From contig NZ_CP076620.1 in NCBI RefSeq assembly GCF_020911725.1, forward strand, positions 3,113,001 through 3,177,000: a stretch of DNA of 64,000 bases. The letters are read 5' to 3'. Both the position numbers and the translations under genes were made by a program. Below the pieces are notes generated by a model that searched no databases, was not told the DNA's origin, and saw only the letters and a list, made by a program, of their open reading frames with translations. This document shows positions 1 through 8,659 of this stretch, piece after piece. The stretch's first letter is position 1; every line of letters starts with the position of its first letter. Origin of the DNA: Clostridium cadaveris (lineage in GTDB: Bacteria; Bacillota; Clostridia; Clostridiales; Clostridiaceae).

Positions 1-285
1 ACCACTATTTTTTCGTCTAGTGTCGTCTAATCCTAATATTCCATTATCCTTAAATGCTTTTCTCCATCTTGTACCAGCGCATTCAATACGACGAATACCG
101 AGGGTATTTATATCAAATCCAGCTTCTTCAAAAATAACTCTTGAAGTTTTCCCTTTGCTACATTCAGCGATAAAATGTATTTTAAATTCATTAGTATATG
201 TTATTGCTTTTTCACTTACATTGCTCACATATTTATTTCTTGATAGTCTACTAATTTCATCATTTGAAAATCTTATTTTACTCAT
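1..285 (-). CDS. IS3-family transposase, 5' part (runs off the left edge)
   Basis: Ninety-five codons are open from an ATG at 285 to the window edge. The ATG is preceded by a TGAGGTGAA ribosome binding site. The protein begins MSKIRFSNDEISRLSRNKY and contains FKIHFIAECSKGKTSRVIFE, then a WRKAFKDNGILGLDD stretch. That is the helix-turn-helix N-terminal part of an IS3-type OrfA, which binds the element ends. The catalytic DDE region would lie to the left, outside the window. The hairpin just upstream (314-372) may mark the end of the element. It begins TGGAACC on the coding strand, and IS3 ends usually start with TG. Whether the element is intact cannot be seen. Confidence 0.75.
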   Translation of the reverse strand, partial: MSKIRFSNDEISRLSRNKYVSNVSEKAITYTNEFKIHFIAECSKGKTSRVIFEEAGFDINTLGIRRIECAGTRWRKAFKDNGILGLDDTRRKNSG

Positions 286-313
286 AGTTAATTCACCTCA
301 TAAACTTATTGTA

Positions 314-372
314 CAAAAAAAGAACCTATATAGATAGACTCTCTTTTATTAGTGTCTATCTTATAGGTTCCA
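314..372 (-). terminator. Hairpin terminator, possibly also the IS end
   Basis: Arms at 322-339 and 354-370 pair over about 17 bp with one bulge. On the minus strand the hairpin is followed by seven T. It would end transcripts from the nucleoside transporter gene (stop at 430) and shield the transposase from read-through. It may double as the terminal inverted repeat of the insertion sequence. Confidence 0.7.
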
Positions 373-429
373 TTTTAAAATGGATACACTCTCATTTTTC
401 ATATCAATAACTAAACTGATTTATAGTCA

Positions 430-1638
430 TCATATAAACATCCCTGCTAAAGTTGCACTTAAAAGATTAGCTAAAGTACCTGCTATTACAGCTTTAAATC
501 CCATCTTGGCTACTTCATCCTTTCGTTTTGGCTCCATTCCACCAAGTCCTCCTATCAAAATAGCAATAGATGATATATTGGCAAATCCGCATAAAGCAAA
601 AGTAATTATTGCTACAGTTTTAGGATCTAAAGATGTCATTATAGGTCCAAATCTGCTAAAAGCTACAAACTCATTTAATATGAGCTTCTGTCCTATAAGG
701 GACCCTGCAGTTAGAGCATCTTTAAGAGGAACTCCTATAACTAGAGCCAATGGATAAAATACGTATCCAAGTAAATTTTCCATGCTCCAATTTGAGTTTC
801 CAAAAAGATTTCCAACCCACCCTATTATTCCATTAATCAAAGCTATTAGAGAAATAAATGCAAGAAGCATAGCTCCTATATTTAAAGCAAGCTGAAGTCC
901 GTCAGAAGCTCCTCTTGCCGCCGCATCAATTACATTTACAGATTGATCCTTATCAAAAGTCACTGACTCATCTGATTTAAGTTTTTCTTTTTCTGGCATA
1001 ATTATTTTTGAAATTATAAGTCCTGCTGGTGCTGCCATAAAACTTGCGGCTATGAGATATTCTAGAGGTACTCCCATAAGATTATAACCTACTAAAACAG
1101 ATCCAGATACTGAAGCAAGACCTCCTACCATAACTGTAAAAAGTTCTGAGGTACTAAGCCTTAAAATATATGGTCGTATAAGTAGTGGTGCCTCTGTTTG
1201 ACTTAAAAATATATTAGCTGCTGCGGATAAAGTTTCAACCTGAGAAGTCCCTAAAAGTTTAGCTAGTCCTCCTCCTATTATTCTTACTACCATCTGCATT
1301 ATTCCAAGATAATAAAGCACTGCAACTAAAGATGAAATAAATATTATTATTGTAAGAACTTGAAAAGCAAAAATCATACCTCCATCCTTAGGTATAACTG
1401 ACCCAAATAAAAAATTTATGCCCTCATTGGCATAATCAATTATTTTTGTTACTCCACTTGAAAGTTTCCCCAACACTTTTTTCCCAAAAGGAGACATTAA
1501 TACTAAAAATGCAAAAAATAATTGTAGTAAAAATCCAATACTTATAGTTCTCCAATTTATAGACTTCCTGTCACTAGACATAAAATATGCAATAATAAAT
1601 ATGACAGAAATTCCTAATAGTCCGTTTAATATTCTCAA
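430..1638 (-). CDS. nupC: Concentrative nucleoside transporter (NupC/CNT family)
   Basis: The 402-residue membrane protein should carry nucleosides into the cell by cation symport. It has the CNT layout: three N-terminal hydrophobic segments, then the conserved core with the stretches GGLASVSGSVLVGY, NIGAMLLAFISLIALING and GFANISSIAILIGGLGG, ending in a last membrane helix. The start is TTG at 1638, because an in-frame TGA sits immediately upstream. AAAGGATGATG supplies the ribosome binding site. The gene stands alone between two terminators. I looked for a purine riboswitch in its leader and did not find one. Substrate range (purine or pyrimidine nucleosides) cannot be read from the sequence. 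Confidence 0.9.
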   Translation of the reverse strand: MRILNGLLGISVIFIIAYFMSSDRKSINWRTISIGFLLQLFFAFLVLMSPFGKKVLGKLSSGVTKIIDYANEGINFLFGSVIPKDGGMIFAFQVLTIIIFISSLVAVLYYLGIMQMVVRIIGGGLAKLLGTSQVETLSAAANIFLSQTEAPLLIRPYILRLSTSELFTVMVGGLASVSGSVLVGYNLMGVPLEYLIAASFMAAPAGLIISKIIMPEKEKLKSDESVTFDKDQSVNVIDAAARGASDGLQLALNIGAMLLAFISLIALINGIIGWVGNLFGNSNWSMENLLGYVFYPLALVIGVPLKDALTAGSLIGQKLILNEFVAFSRFGPIMTSLDPKTVAIITFALCGFANISSIAILIGGLGGMEPKRKDEVAKMGFKAVIAGTLANLLSATLAGMFI

Positions 1639-1716
1639 TCAACATCATCCTTTTACTTATGTATTTTCATTAATTAGTCTCTTCCTCTCAGTAAAAAAAA
1701 TACTCATTTTTTTCAA

Positions 1717-1804
1717 TAAAAAAAGCCTTAAAACCACTCATTGATATACCCCTATCAAGCTGGACATATCATATCATATCAATTAACTGGTTTCAAGACC
1801 TTTT
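1717..1804 (-). terminator. Long-stem terminator with nested hairpin
   Basis: On the minus strand AAAAGGTCTTGAAACCA pairs, with G-U wobbles, to TGGTTTTAAGGCTTTT, and a T run follows. The roughly 50-nt loop contains a second pairing, TTGATAT with ATATCAA. It separates the AlaX-like gene from nupC. The plus strand also ends in T-rich sequence, so it could act both ways. Confidence 0.65.
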
Positions 1805-1855
1805 AAATTTTCTTATTCAACTTTGGTTTTAGTTAATAAAACTATCTGGAAAATA

Positions 1856-3052
1856 CTAAAATAATTTCTTAACTTTCATCATTGCATAATCCATAGTAGA
1901 ATTTAAATTCGAAACATTTTTTCCTGCTCCCTGAGCTAACGTTTTATTTCCACCGCCTCGCCCATCTATAAGAGTTATTGCATCCTTTAAGATTTCATTC
2001 ATATTTAGCTTCTTTATATCCTTTGAGCATGTAAATATAAGATTTGCTCTTCCAGCTCCTTCTACTCCAAATAACACAACAGCCTTATTATTTTCAACTA
2101 TCCTAGAAGCTAATTTACCTAAGTTTTTAACATCCTCATCTTGGTAGATATTCTTTACTACTGTTATGTCTTCTATTTTTTCTCCGTTATTCAGCATTTC
2201 TTTTATCTTATAATCACCAAGTTCTAATCTCAGTTTTTTATTTTCATCTATTGTTTCTTTCATGTTTGAAGACATATTCCTTATGGTACTTAATGCACTT
2301 TCATCTCCACAGTTTAAATATCTACATACTTCCTTGGAGAATTCATCCTTTTTAAAGAAGTTTTCTACAGCTCTATTTCCTGCGACATACTCTATTCTTG
2401 TAGCACTTTTGTGCTTTTCCCATCTCTTTATCTTTATAACTCTAAGCTCTATAGTTGAACTTGGATGAACTCCACAGCAAGCGTTTATATCCAAATCTCC
2501 TATCTTTACTACTCTTATAGGTTCGTTTGTCTTTGGAAGAGCTCTTCTAAGGTTAAGTTTCTTTAATTCTTTTTTATCTGGCATTAAAAAATCTACCTTG
2601 ATATTTTCTCCTATAATTTCATTTGCAAATCTTTCAGCTTCCCTTATCTGTACTTCATTCAAATGTCCATTTATATCTACAGTGCTTATTTCATCACCCA
2701 TATGGAACCCTACAGTATTTGCATTAAATAGCTTAAAGAAACATCCTGATAAAACATGCTGTCCTAAATGTTGCTGCATCCCGTCAACTCTTCGTTTCCA
2801 ATCCAGTGTACATGATGCCTTATGTATTTTTATAGGTTTCTTTTCCACAACATGATATATCGTTCCGTTTTCCTCATAAACATCTATTACTTTTTCCTTT
2901 TCTATAGTTCCTAAATCACAAAACTGGCCTCCTCCCCCTGGAAAGAAAGCAGTCTTGTCTAAAACCACATGAAATTTCCCGTCATTTTCCTTTATATCTA
3001 TAATTTCTGCCTTAAACTCTTTTATATATTGATCCTCATAGTAAAGCTTCAA
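1856..3052 (-). CDS. Alanyl-tRNA editing protein (AlaX-L type, with DHHA1 domain)
   Basis: The 398-residue protein should hydrolyse mischarged tRNA-Ala (Ser- or Gly-tRNA-Ala) in trans. The N-terminal third resembles the beta-barrel domain of AlaRS. It is followed by the zinc-binding editing motifs HLGQH at about residue 95 and CCGVH at about residue 192. A coiled region then leads into a C-terminal DHHA1 domain with DGRGGGNKTLAQGAG. The length and DHHA1 domain fit the long AlaX form rather than the short one. The start is TTG at 3052, with AGGAG nine bases upstream. It is monocistronic, with a terminator at 1717-1804. Confidence 0.88.
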   Translation of the reverse strand: MKLYYEDQYIKEFKAEIIDIKENDGKFHVVLDKTAFFPGGGGQFCDLGTIEKEKVIDVYEENGTIYHVVEKKPIKIHKASCTLDWKRRVDGMQQHLGQHVLSGCFFKLFNANTVGFHMGDEISTVDINGHLNEVQIREAERFANEIIGENIKVDFLMPDKKELKKLNLRRALPKTNEPIRVVKIGDLDINACCGVHPSSTIELRVIKIKRWEKHKSATRIEYVAGNRAVENFFKKDEFSKEVCRYLNCGDESALSTIRNMSSNMKETIDENKKLRLELGDYKIKEMLNNGEKIEDITVVKNIYQDEDVKNLGKLASRIVENNKAVVLFGVEGAGRANLIFTCSKDIKKLNMNEILKDAITLIDGRGGGNKTLAQGAGKNVSNLNSTMDYAMMKVKKLF

Positions 3053-3118
3053 ATCCTATCACTCCTATTCATATCTATACTATATCATATTTCAATGAAT
3101 ATTTTATTGAACTCTACA

Positions 3119-4417
3119 CTATTTATCCTTATTTAAATATCTCATAATAAAGTACATAGGTACTCCTATAAGTAGTCCTCCAAATCCCCATAATATCTTT
3201 TCAGGTTCACTACTTCCAGCAAATGCAAGAAGTACTATACTAACTATAGTTGCAAAAATAGGAACAACTGGACCAAAAGGTATCTTGAAATTTACTTTCT
3301 TTCCAACATATTTCTTTCTAAATACAAGTACAGCTATGCAAGTAGGAATATATTGAATAAACCTAGAAATAACACTTATTTTTATTAGTTGAGAATATGT
3401 GCCTGATAAAGCAATCATTAAAGTTAATACACAAGTTATTATGATAGCAATGTAAGGTACACCTTTTTTATTAGTCTTTGCTACGCTTTTAGGCAACAAT
3501 CCATTTTCCGCTAACGCAACTCCTGATCTTGGTGTTCCGAAGGATGCAGCTATATTTATTCCTCCAATAGAAACAATAGTACCTATAGTTACAAACCATC
3601 CACCTATTGGACCAACTATAGCTGTGGCTGCATCTGATACTGGTATACTAGATCCAGCTAAATCCTTTCCTAATATACCTATAGAAATAGCTATAATTAG
3701 AAAATATACAATAGATACAAAAGCCATTACTAAAACCATTGCCTTAGGAACATTCTTCTTAGGGTTTTCCATATCTTCAGCTGCAATAGCTAAAGATTCA
3801 AAACCTGTATAAGCATAAAATAATGATATAGCTGCAGTAAAAAACGCACTCATAAATGTTGTGTTTTCCGGTAAAATAACAAAAGGAGTAAAATTTCCGC
3901 CTTTTATAAAGAACATACCTACTGCTATAAATGCGATTATTGGAATTAATTTTCCTATAGTTACTACATTGTTTATGATTTTAGATATTTTAACTCCCAT
4001 TATGTTAATTATGCCCAAACCTATTACTACAACAGATATAATTATTTTTTTGACTGTTGGATCTGCAGCTGTTGGCCATACATTGGCTAGTACTGTTGTG
4101 AATATATTTGCCATAGCAGCCCATGCTATTATACCAATAGCCCATTTCATAAATCCAACTTCAAACCCTATAAAATCACCGAAAGCTTCTCTTGCATATA
4201 CATATGGACCACCATTTTCTTCGAACCAACTTCCAGCTTCTGCAAAACATAGAGCAATAGAAACAGATAATACCATACAAAAAATTATTACTAATACACT
4301 TGCTGGCCCCAACTTAGAGTATCCATCTCCAGGTAATACAAAAATACCTGAACCTATAATAGCGTTAATTCCTAATAGTACAATACTAAATAAACCCAAT
4401 TTATTTTTATCACTCAT
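3119..4417 (-). CDS. APC-superfamily amino acid permease
   Basis: A 432-residue, roughly twelve-helix transporter. The first helix has the APC signature GINAIIGSGIFVLPG, where the unwound GSGIF segment binds the substrate amino group. Helix 6 has the conserved FYAYTGFESLA. It lies 30 bp downstream of a C26 glutamine amidotransferase gene, in the same direction and behind a sigma-54 promoter (5230-5245). The pair is therefore probably a pathway unit that imports and breaks down an amino-acid or gamma-glutamyl compound. The ribosome binding site AAGGAG is ten bases from the ATG. The substrate is unknown. Confidence 0.88.
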   Translation of the reverse strand: MSDKNKLGLFSIVLLGINAIIGSGIFVLPGDGYSKLGPASVLVIIFCMVLSVSIALCFAEAGSWFEENGGPYVYAREAFGDFIGFEVGFMKWAIGIIAWAAMANIFTTVLANVWPTAADPTVKKIIISVVVIGLGIINIMGVKISKIINNVVTIGKLIPIIAFIAVGMFFIKGGNFTPFVILPENTTFMSAFFTAAISLFYAYTGFESLAIAAEDMENPKKNVPKAMVLVMAFVSIVYFLIIAISIGILGKDLAGSSIPVSDAATAIVGPIGGWFVTIGTIVSIGGINIAASFGTPRSGVALAENGLLPKSVAKTNKKGVPYIAIIITCVLTLMIALSGTYSQLIKISVISRFIQYIPTCIAVLVFRKKYVGKKVNFKIPFGPVVPIFATIVSIVLLAFAGSSEPEKILWGFGGLLIGVPMYFIMRYLNKDK

Positions 4418-4447
4418 AAATAATACACTCCTTATATATTTTTTATA

Positions 4448-5185
4448 TTATTTTCTTTTTTTACCTTCATCAATCAATCTTTTAAATATATTAAGCATAT
4501 CTTCATTATCTTTTGACATCATTTCTGGATGCCATTGAACTCCTAAAACAAAATGATCTCCCTCTTTTTCTATCCCTTCTATAACACCATCTTTTGATCT
4601 TGCTACAATTGAATACCCTTGAGGAACATCTTTTACTCCAAGATGATGAAAACTATTTGTAAGAACTTTATCACCTAAAATTTCATATAGCTTACTATCT
4701 TTTTCTATTTCTACTGTATGAGTTGGAATATTAGGAGAATGTCCTTGATTATGCTTTATGTAAGCCTTTTCAATAAATGATATATCTTGGTATAAGCTTC
4801 CTCCATTGGCAACTGCTATAATCTGCTCTCCTCTGCAAATCCCTAAAACCGGCATCTTTATTTCATTGGCAATTTTCATAAGTTGTATATCAAATTCGTC
4901 TCTAATAGTAAGCACTTCACCTAATTTTGAACTAGGTTCTTCACCCCATAATAGCGGATTAACATCTTGACCACCAGAAAGAATTAATACATCAACATTT
5001 TTTAGTTGCTCTTTTATTATTTCCTTATCATGCACAATTGGAATTATATATGGAACTCCACCAGCTCTAACTACGGAATCCACATAATCATCATTCACAT
5101 AAGCTCTTTTATATCCCGGAAACATACCACCATTATCAATAATATAGCTTCCAGAAATTCCGACTATAACTTTATTTTTGTCCAA
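4448..5185 (-). CDS. Class I glutamine amidotransferase-like hydrolase (peptidase C26, PuuD-like)
   Basis: The 245-residue protein has the C26 fold: LSGGQDVNPLLWGEEP, then the nucleophile elbow GICRGEQ with the catalytic Cys, and the His of the triad in GVQWHPEMM. Family members include gamma-glutamyl-GABA hydrolase of putrescine breakdown and other gamma-glutamyl hydrolases. Translation starts at TTG 5185, with AGGAGG nine bases upstream. It is the first gene of a two-gene unit with the APC permease, and a sigma-54 promoter lies about 45 bp upstream. The context points to use of an imported compound as carbon or nitrogen source. The exact substrate cannot be named. Confidence 0.85.
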   Translation of the reverse strand: MDKNKVIVGISGSYIIDNGGMFPGYKRAYVNDDYVDSVVRAGGVPYIIPIVHDKEIIKEQLKNVDVLILSGGQDVNPLLWGEEPSSKLGEVLTIRDEFDIQLMKIANEIKMPVLGICRGEQIIAVANGGSLYQDISFIEKAYIKHNQGHSPNIPTHTVEIEKDSKLYEILGDKVLTNSFHHLGVKDVPQGYSIVARSKDGVIEGIEKEGDHFVLGVQWHPEMMSKDNEDMLNIFKRLIDEGKKRK

Positions 5186-5229
5186 AGTTTACTACCTCCT
5201 AATTAGTTTTAGCGTATATTTATTTTATG

Positions 5230-5245
5230 AGCAATTATTATGCCA
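5230..5245 (-). promoter_or_regulatory. Sigma-54 (-24/-12) promoter of the C26 hydrolase-permease pair
   Basis: The minus strand reads TGGCATAATAATTGCT. It matches the sigma-54 consensus TGGCAYNNNNNTTGCW at every fixed position, with the GG and GC doublets at the required spacing. The start site would fall near 5218, giving a leader of about 33 nt. A sigma-54 activator is encoded immediately upstream. Confidence 0.85.
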
Positions 5246-5301
5246 CTTTGAATTTATTGTGTATTTTTGAAATATTCTTTTAAAACTTATAATATGTTGT
5301 G

Positions 5302-5335
5302 AATTTTTCTGATTTTTTATTAAAATTTTTCTGAT
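5302..5335. promoter_or_regulatory. Paired 12-bp direct repeats, candidate activator binding sites
   Basis: AATTTTTCTGAT occurs at 5302-5313 and again at 5324-5335. The copies start 22 bp apart, about two helical turns. They lie 57-90 bp upstream of the -24 element, where sigma-54 activators normally bind. They are the best visible candidates for the site bound by the activator encoded at 5376-7385. Confidence 0.5.
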
Positions 5336-5340
5336 AAATA

Positions 5341-5384
5341 AAAAAATAGGAAGTTTTAACTTCCTGTTTAACTTCCTATTTTAC
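5341..5384 (-). terminator. Terminator of the sigma-54 activator gene
   Basis: The minus strand has AATAGGAAGTT and AACTTCCTATT flanking a 14-nt loop, followed by a T run. The first arm overlaps the TAG stop codon of the activator gene. A second copy of AGGAAGTT in the loop allows an alternative shorter hairpin. Confidence 0.8.
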
Positions 5385-7385
5385 ATATGTTAAAAATTCT
5401 ATTCCTTTATCCGTTATACTACTTCCGCCTCTTCCAACATGCGACTTTACCATGCCTACTGAATTTAAGATATTTAAAACCCTCTTTATTTTTCCCTCTG
5501 CAAGAATAACATTTTTTCTTTTTAAACTCTCCATTAAAGTAACTCTTCCAATTCCATTACCCTTATTTTGATTTAGTTCTTTTAAAATTATAATAGCTAA
5601 ATCAAAAATTTTATTTTGCTTAAACATTAACATATGTTCATCAAAAATTTTATAATTTACTTCTATCAAATACTGAGGTAAATCCTCAATTGAAACGCAT
5701 TGGCTACAACATAATGTTTCTATATATGAAGCTACATTTTTAAGCTCTCTTACATTTCCTGGCCAATTATAGTTTTCTAACAATGAAACAACCTCATCGC
5801 TTATAGAAATTTCTTTTCCAATAAATCTTTTTAACAAAAGGACTATATCTTCTTTTCTTTCCTTCAAATTAGGCACTTTAATAGGCAATATATTTAACCT
5901 ATAATATAAATCTCTTCTAAATTTATCTTCGTCTATAAGTTTGGCAATGTTTTTATTAGTTGCAGCAATTATTCTAACATCAATTTCTATAACATTCTCA
6001 CTACCAATTCTCACAACTTGTCTCTCTTGAAGCACTCTTAATAATTTTGTTTGAAGATGCATTGGCATATCGCCTATCTCATCTAAAAATATAGTTCCAT
6101 GGTTAGCTTGCTCAAAAACTCCTCTTTTCCCTTCCTTATTTGCTCCTGTAAATGCTCCACTATCATATCCAAAAAGTTCACTCTCTAAAAGATTTTCAGG
6201 CATTGCAGCACAATTTATTGCTACAAATGGTTGATTATATCTTTTGGAATTATTGTGTATAGATTGAGCTATTAGCTCCTTTCCAGTGCCGCTTTCTCCT
6301 GTTATAAGCACAGTCAAATCTGTTTTCGATACTTTATCGGCTAGATTTTTACATTTGACCATGGTATTTGAAACTGTAACTATATCATCTAAATTATATC
6401 TAGCAATTTGTCCTTTTTCCCTAAGTTTTTTACTTAAATTTTGTTCTAATTGTCTTATATAAGTTATCTCTTCGATATAAAAATATATTCCTATAACTTC
6501 ACCCATGTAATACATGATTTTCTTATTAACATTAAGGTATTTGAGATTTATTCTTATTATTTCATCTTTTACCTCTTTAGCTTTCAAGATGCCTTGCATC
6601 TCTTTTGGTAATATATCTATTATATTTTTATTTTCAATATCATCTTTAAAGTTCATTATTTCTAAAAACTTATCATTATACATAACTATATTGCCATCTG
6701 CCGAGCATTGTAGTATGCCATTTTTACAAATATTCAAAACTGTTTTTAGCTGGTTATTTTTAATCACCATCTTTTTTAAACTTTCATTAATACCTGATTG
6801 TACATTTATAAGTTCATTAGAATATATAGTTAGTCTATTTATGACATCTTCTCTTTCTATTTCTAAATACACAAGTATCTTATAAAAAGTCGATACATCT
6901 ATAATTCTATTTCCCAAGTCTATTACATTCTCTATATGTTTAGGAATAAATTTAGACTCTCCTGGTGTTATGGCTATTTTTATATTTTTATACTCACCTT
7001 TAAAATCATATGGAACAAGCTTCAAGTGGTCTATCCCTAATTCATACAATAAAGAAGTCATTTCAAGAGTTGTCTCATAATTATCATTTACTACTAATAC
7101 CTCTACATTATTAGGAATAGAAAAAAGCTTATATATATCCTTAGCCTTTAAAGTTCTTTCTATTACTATAACCTTTTTATTTTCATCCACATATTTTTTT
7201 ATTTTATTAACTCTGTTTTTCAACATCACTAATACTATATCTTCATTAATTATAAAATCGTCTTCTAAAGCATTAAAATGATATAAGGTCACTTTTATAT
7301 ATTCTTTCAAAACCATTAATAAATTTTCTTTCAAAAATTCATCAAGTTTATTCTTGCCATCTGTTACTATAGCTATTGTTTTCAA
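5376..7385 (-). CDS. Sigma-54-dependent activator (sensor-PAS-AAA+-winged helix)
   Basis: A 669-residue enhancer-binding protein that should activate the downstream sigma-54 promoter at 5230-5245. Residues 1-200 are an unrecognised sensor region, and residues about 210-310 look like a PAS domain. The AAA+ domain has Walker A GESGTGKE at 363-370, the sigma-54-contacting GAFTGA loop at 410-415, and Walker B TIFLDEIGD near 431. The C-terminus is unusual. Instead of a Fis helix-turn-helix it carries a winged-helix-like segment (about 605-669) with RVTLMESLKRKN and GRGGSSIT. The start is TTG at 7385 after GAGGTGG. What it senses is unknown, but control of the adjacent permease and hydrolase is likely. 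Confidence 0.88.
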   Translation of the reverse strand: MKTIAIVTDGKNKLDEFLKENLLMVLKEYIKVTLYHFNALEDDFIINEDIVLVMLKNRVNKIKKYVDENKKVIVIERTLKAKDIYKLFSIPNNVEVLVVNDNYETTLEMTSLLYELGIDHLKLVPYDFKGEYKNIKIAITPGESKFIPKHIENVIDLGNRIIDVSTFYKILVYLEIEREDVINRLTIYSNELINVQSGINESLKKMVIKNNQLKTVLNICKNGILQCSADGNIVMYNDKFLEIMNFKDDIENKNIIDILPKEMQGILKAKEVKDEIIRINLKYLNVNKKIMYYMGEVIGIYFYIEEITYIRQLEQNLSKKLREKGQIARYNLDDIVTVSNTMVKCKNLADKVSKTDLTVLITGESGTGKELIAQSIHNNSKRYNQPFVAINCAAMPENLLESELFGYDSGAFTGANKEGKRGVFEQANHGTIFLDEIGDMPMHLQTKLLRVLQERQVVRIGSENVIEIDVRIIAATNKNIAKLIDEDKFRRDLYYRLNILPIKVPNLKERKEDIVLLLKRFIGKEISISDEVVSLLENYNWPGNVRELKNVASYIETLCCSQCVSIEDLPQYLIEVNYKIFDEHMLMFKQNKIFDLAIIILKELNQNKGNGIGRVTLMESLKRKNVILAEGKIKRVLNILNSVGMVKSHVGRGGSSITDKGIEFLTYVK

Positions 7386-7476
7386 ATTTCCACCTCAAAT
7401 TCTTTAAATTAAGCTTTATTTAATTTTATAATACCATATTCTTTTCTTCTTTATCACTATTGTCCCTTTAAACACA

Positions 7477-7504
7477 AAAGACTACACTAAAACAGTATAG
7501 CCTT
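7477..7504 (-). terminator. Weak terminator after the DUF2804 gene
   Basis: The minus strand has AGGCTATACT pairing, with wobbles, to AGTGTAGTCT around a five-base loop. A short T-rich stretch (CTTTTGTG) follows. It sits eight bases after the DUF2804 stop. Confidence 0.55.
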
Positions 7505-7511
7505 TCAATTC

Positions 7512-8543
7512 TCACCACTTATTCACTACTCTCTCTGCAAACCCCAATAAATCTCTTACTTCTATTGTTGTTTCATCATCTAAAACAACTTTTCCAGTAA
7601 ATCTTCCAAAGACTTGATGCTGGTTGCTTGATATTATACCCACTGACGAATAATCCTTCCTATCTAATATAGGTATAAAGTCCATCTCAAATCTTCCATC
7701 GTTTGATGCGAATGTCCATGGGCTCATGTAATTATATATTTCACCATTTTGAGGTATATTAAATGTAACCTCATCAAGCTTATTAGCTTTACCATCGTAA
7801 AATATCATATTCTCACTGGCATTGCTGGTATCTCCAAATCCATAGCCTATGTTAAATCCAAAGTTTTTTCCATTAACTATACCTGATGCAGAACCCCAGT
7901 ACCAAGTATTCTTATACGTCCATACACCCCTTCCCCAATCTAAGGTTCCAAAGGAATTCCCCTTTGAAAATGTGTATGTTCTGTCATTGTAGACAGCCTT
8001 TCCTTCCACATCCATACAATTTATCTTTTGATTGTAGTAAAAAGCTTTTTTATCTTCCTCGAACGGAGTAGCTATAACCATGGATTCCTTGCCATTCTCT
8101 GTCAAAACTAAATTGCATTCAAAATCTTTATCTCCATCAAAATTTTTCATTCTACAATTGATTCTTCTACTTAATGCATCATTCAAAAACTCTATTTCTA
8201 TCCTCTTATCTTTATATGAAACATCTCCTATTTTTGATGTAGCTGGAAGTTTAAGCTTTCCAAAGGTAAACGGTTTTATTATGCTGGTAGTTTTATAAAA
8301 TGTATTTTTAAAATCTAATAGTGACACACTTAGAAGTGCCATATAAGAATTATCAGCTATAGTAAATGCTACTCCAAAGTCATCATTGTAAATCAAGTAG
8401 TAATCCCACTCTTTTATTCTATACCCTCTAGCTTTTATGTTGGTTCTGTCATAATCAAGCAAAAGTTTTTTTGCATATCCTTTCTGCAACAACTCTCCAT
8501 TTTCATCCAACAGCCTTCCACGTCCACTTATTTCTTTTTGCAT
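7512..8543 (-). CDS. DUF2804 family protein
   Basis: A 343-residue soluble protein rich in aromatic residues and predicted beta-strands, with no signal peptide or membrane segment. The N-terminal stretch GRGRLLDENGELLQKGYAKK and the later GTLDWGRGVWTYKNTWYWGS match what I recall of DUF2804, a family of unknown function related to lipocalin-like or carotenoid-hydratase-like folds. It is monocistronic. Its start has an A- and G-rich region upstream, with AAAGGGGG ahead of the ATG. No function should be inferred beyond the family name. Confidence 0.75.
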   Translation of the reverse strand: MQKEISGRGRLLDENGELLQKGYAKKLLLDYDRTNIKARGYRIKEWDYYLIYNDDFGVAFTIADNSYMALLSVSLLDFKNTFYKTTSIIKPFTFGKLKLPATSKIGDVSYKDKRIEIEFLNDALSRRINCRMKNFDGDKDFECNLVLTENGKESMVIATPFEEDKKAFYYNQKINCMDVEGKAVYNDRTYTFSKGNSFGTLDWGRGVWTYKNTWYWGSASGIVNGKNFGFNIGYGFGDTSNASENMIFYDGKANKLDEVTFNIPQNGEIYNYMSPWTFASNDGRFEMDFIPILDRKDYSSVGIISSNQHQVFGRFTGKVVLDDETTIEVRDLLGFAERVVNKW

Positions 8544-8659
8544 ATAAAAACCCCCTTTAGGAAATTATATTACAGTTTTTTCACATTTTCCATATAAGAG
8601 GGAATGTACTTTTTGTTAAATTATTTTTTATACCATCTTAAATGCTATTAATTCTAATT

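Noticed and set aside
20-337. Plus-strand 105-codon frame at the left edge
   Set aside because: It lies opposite the IS3 transposase gene and crosses its hairpin. The minus-strand frame has the ribosome binding site and recognisable protein.
1640-1860. Purine riboswitch before nupC
   Set aside because: I looked for the conserved core of the purine aptamer on the minus strand. It is absent. Only a terminator-like hairpin is present.
3861-4538. Plus-strand 225-codon frame across the permease gene
   Set aside because: The sequence is hydrophobic and proline-rich, as expected for the reverse of a membrane protein. No ribosome binding site is seen, and it spans two minus-strand genes.
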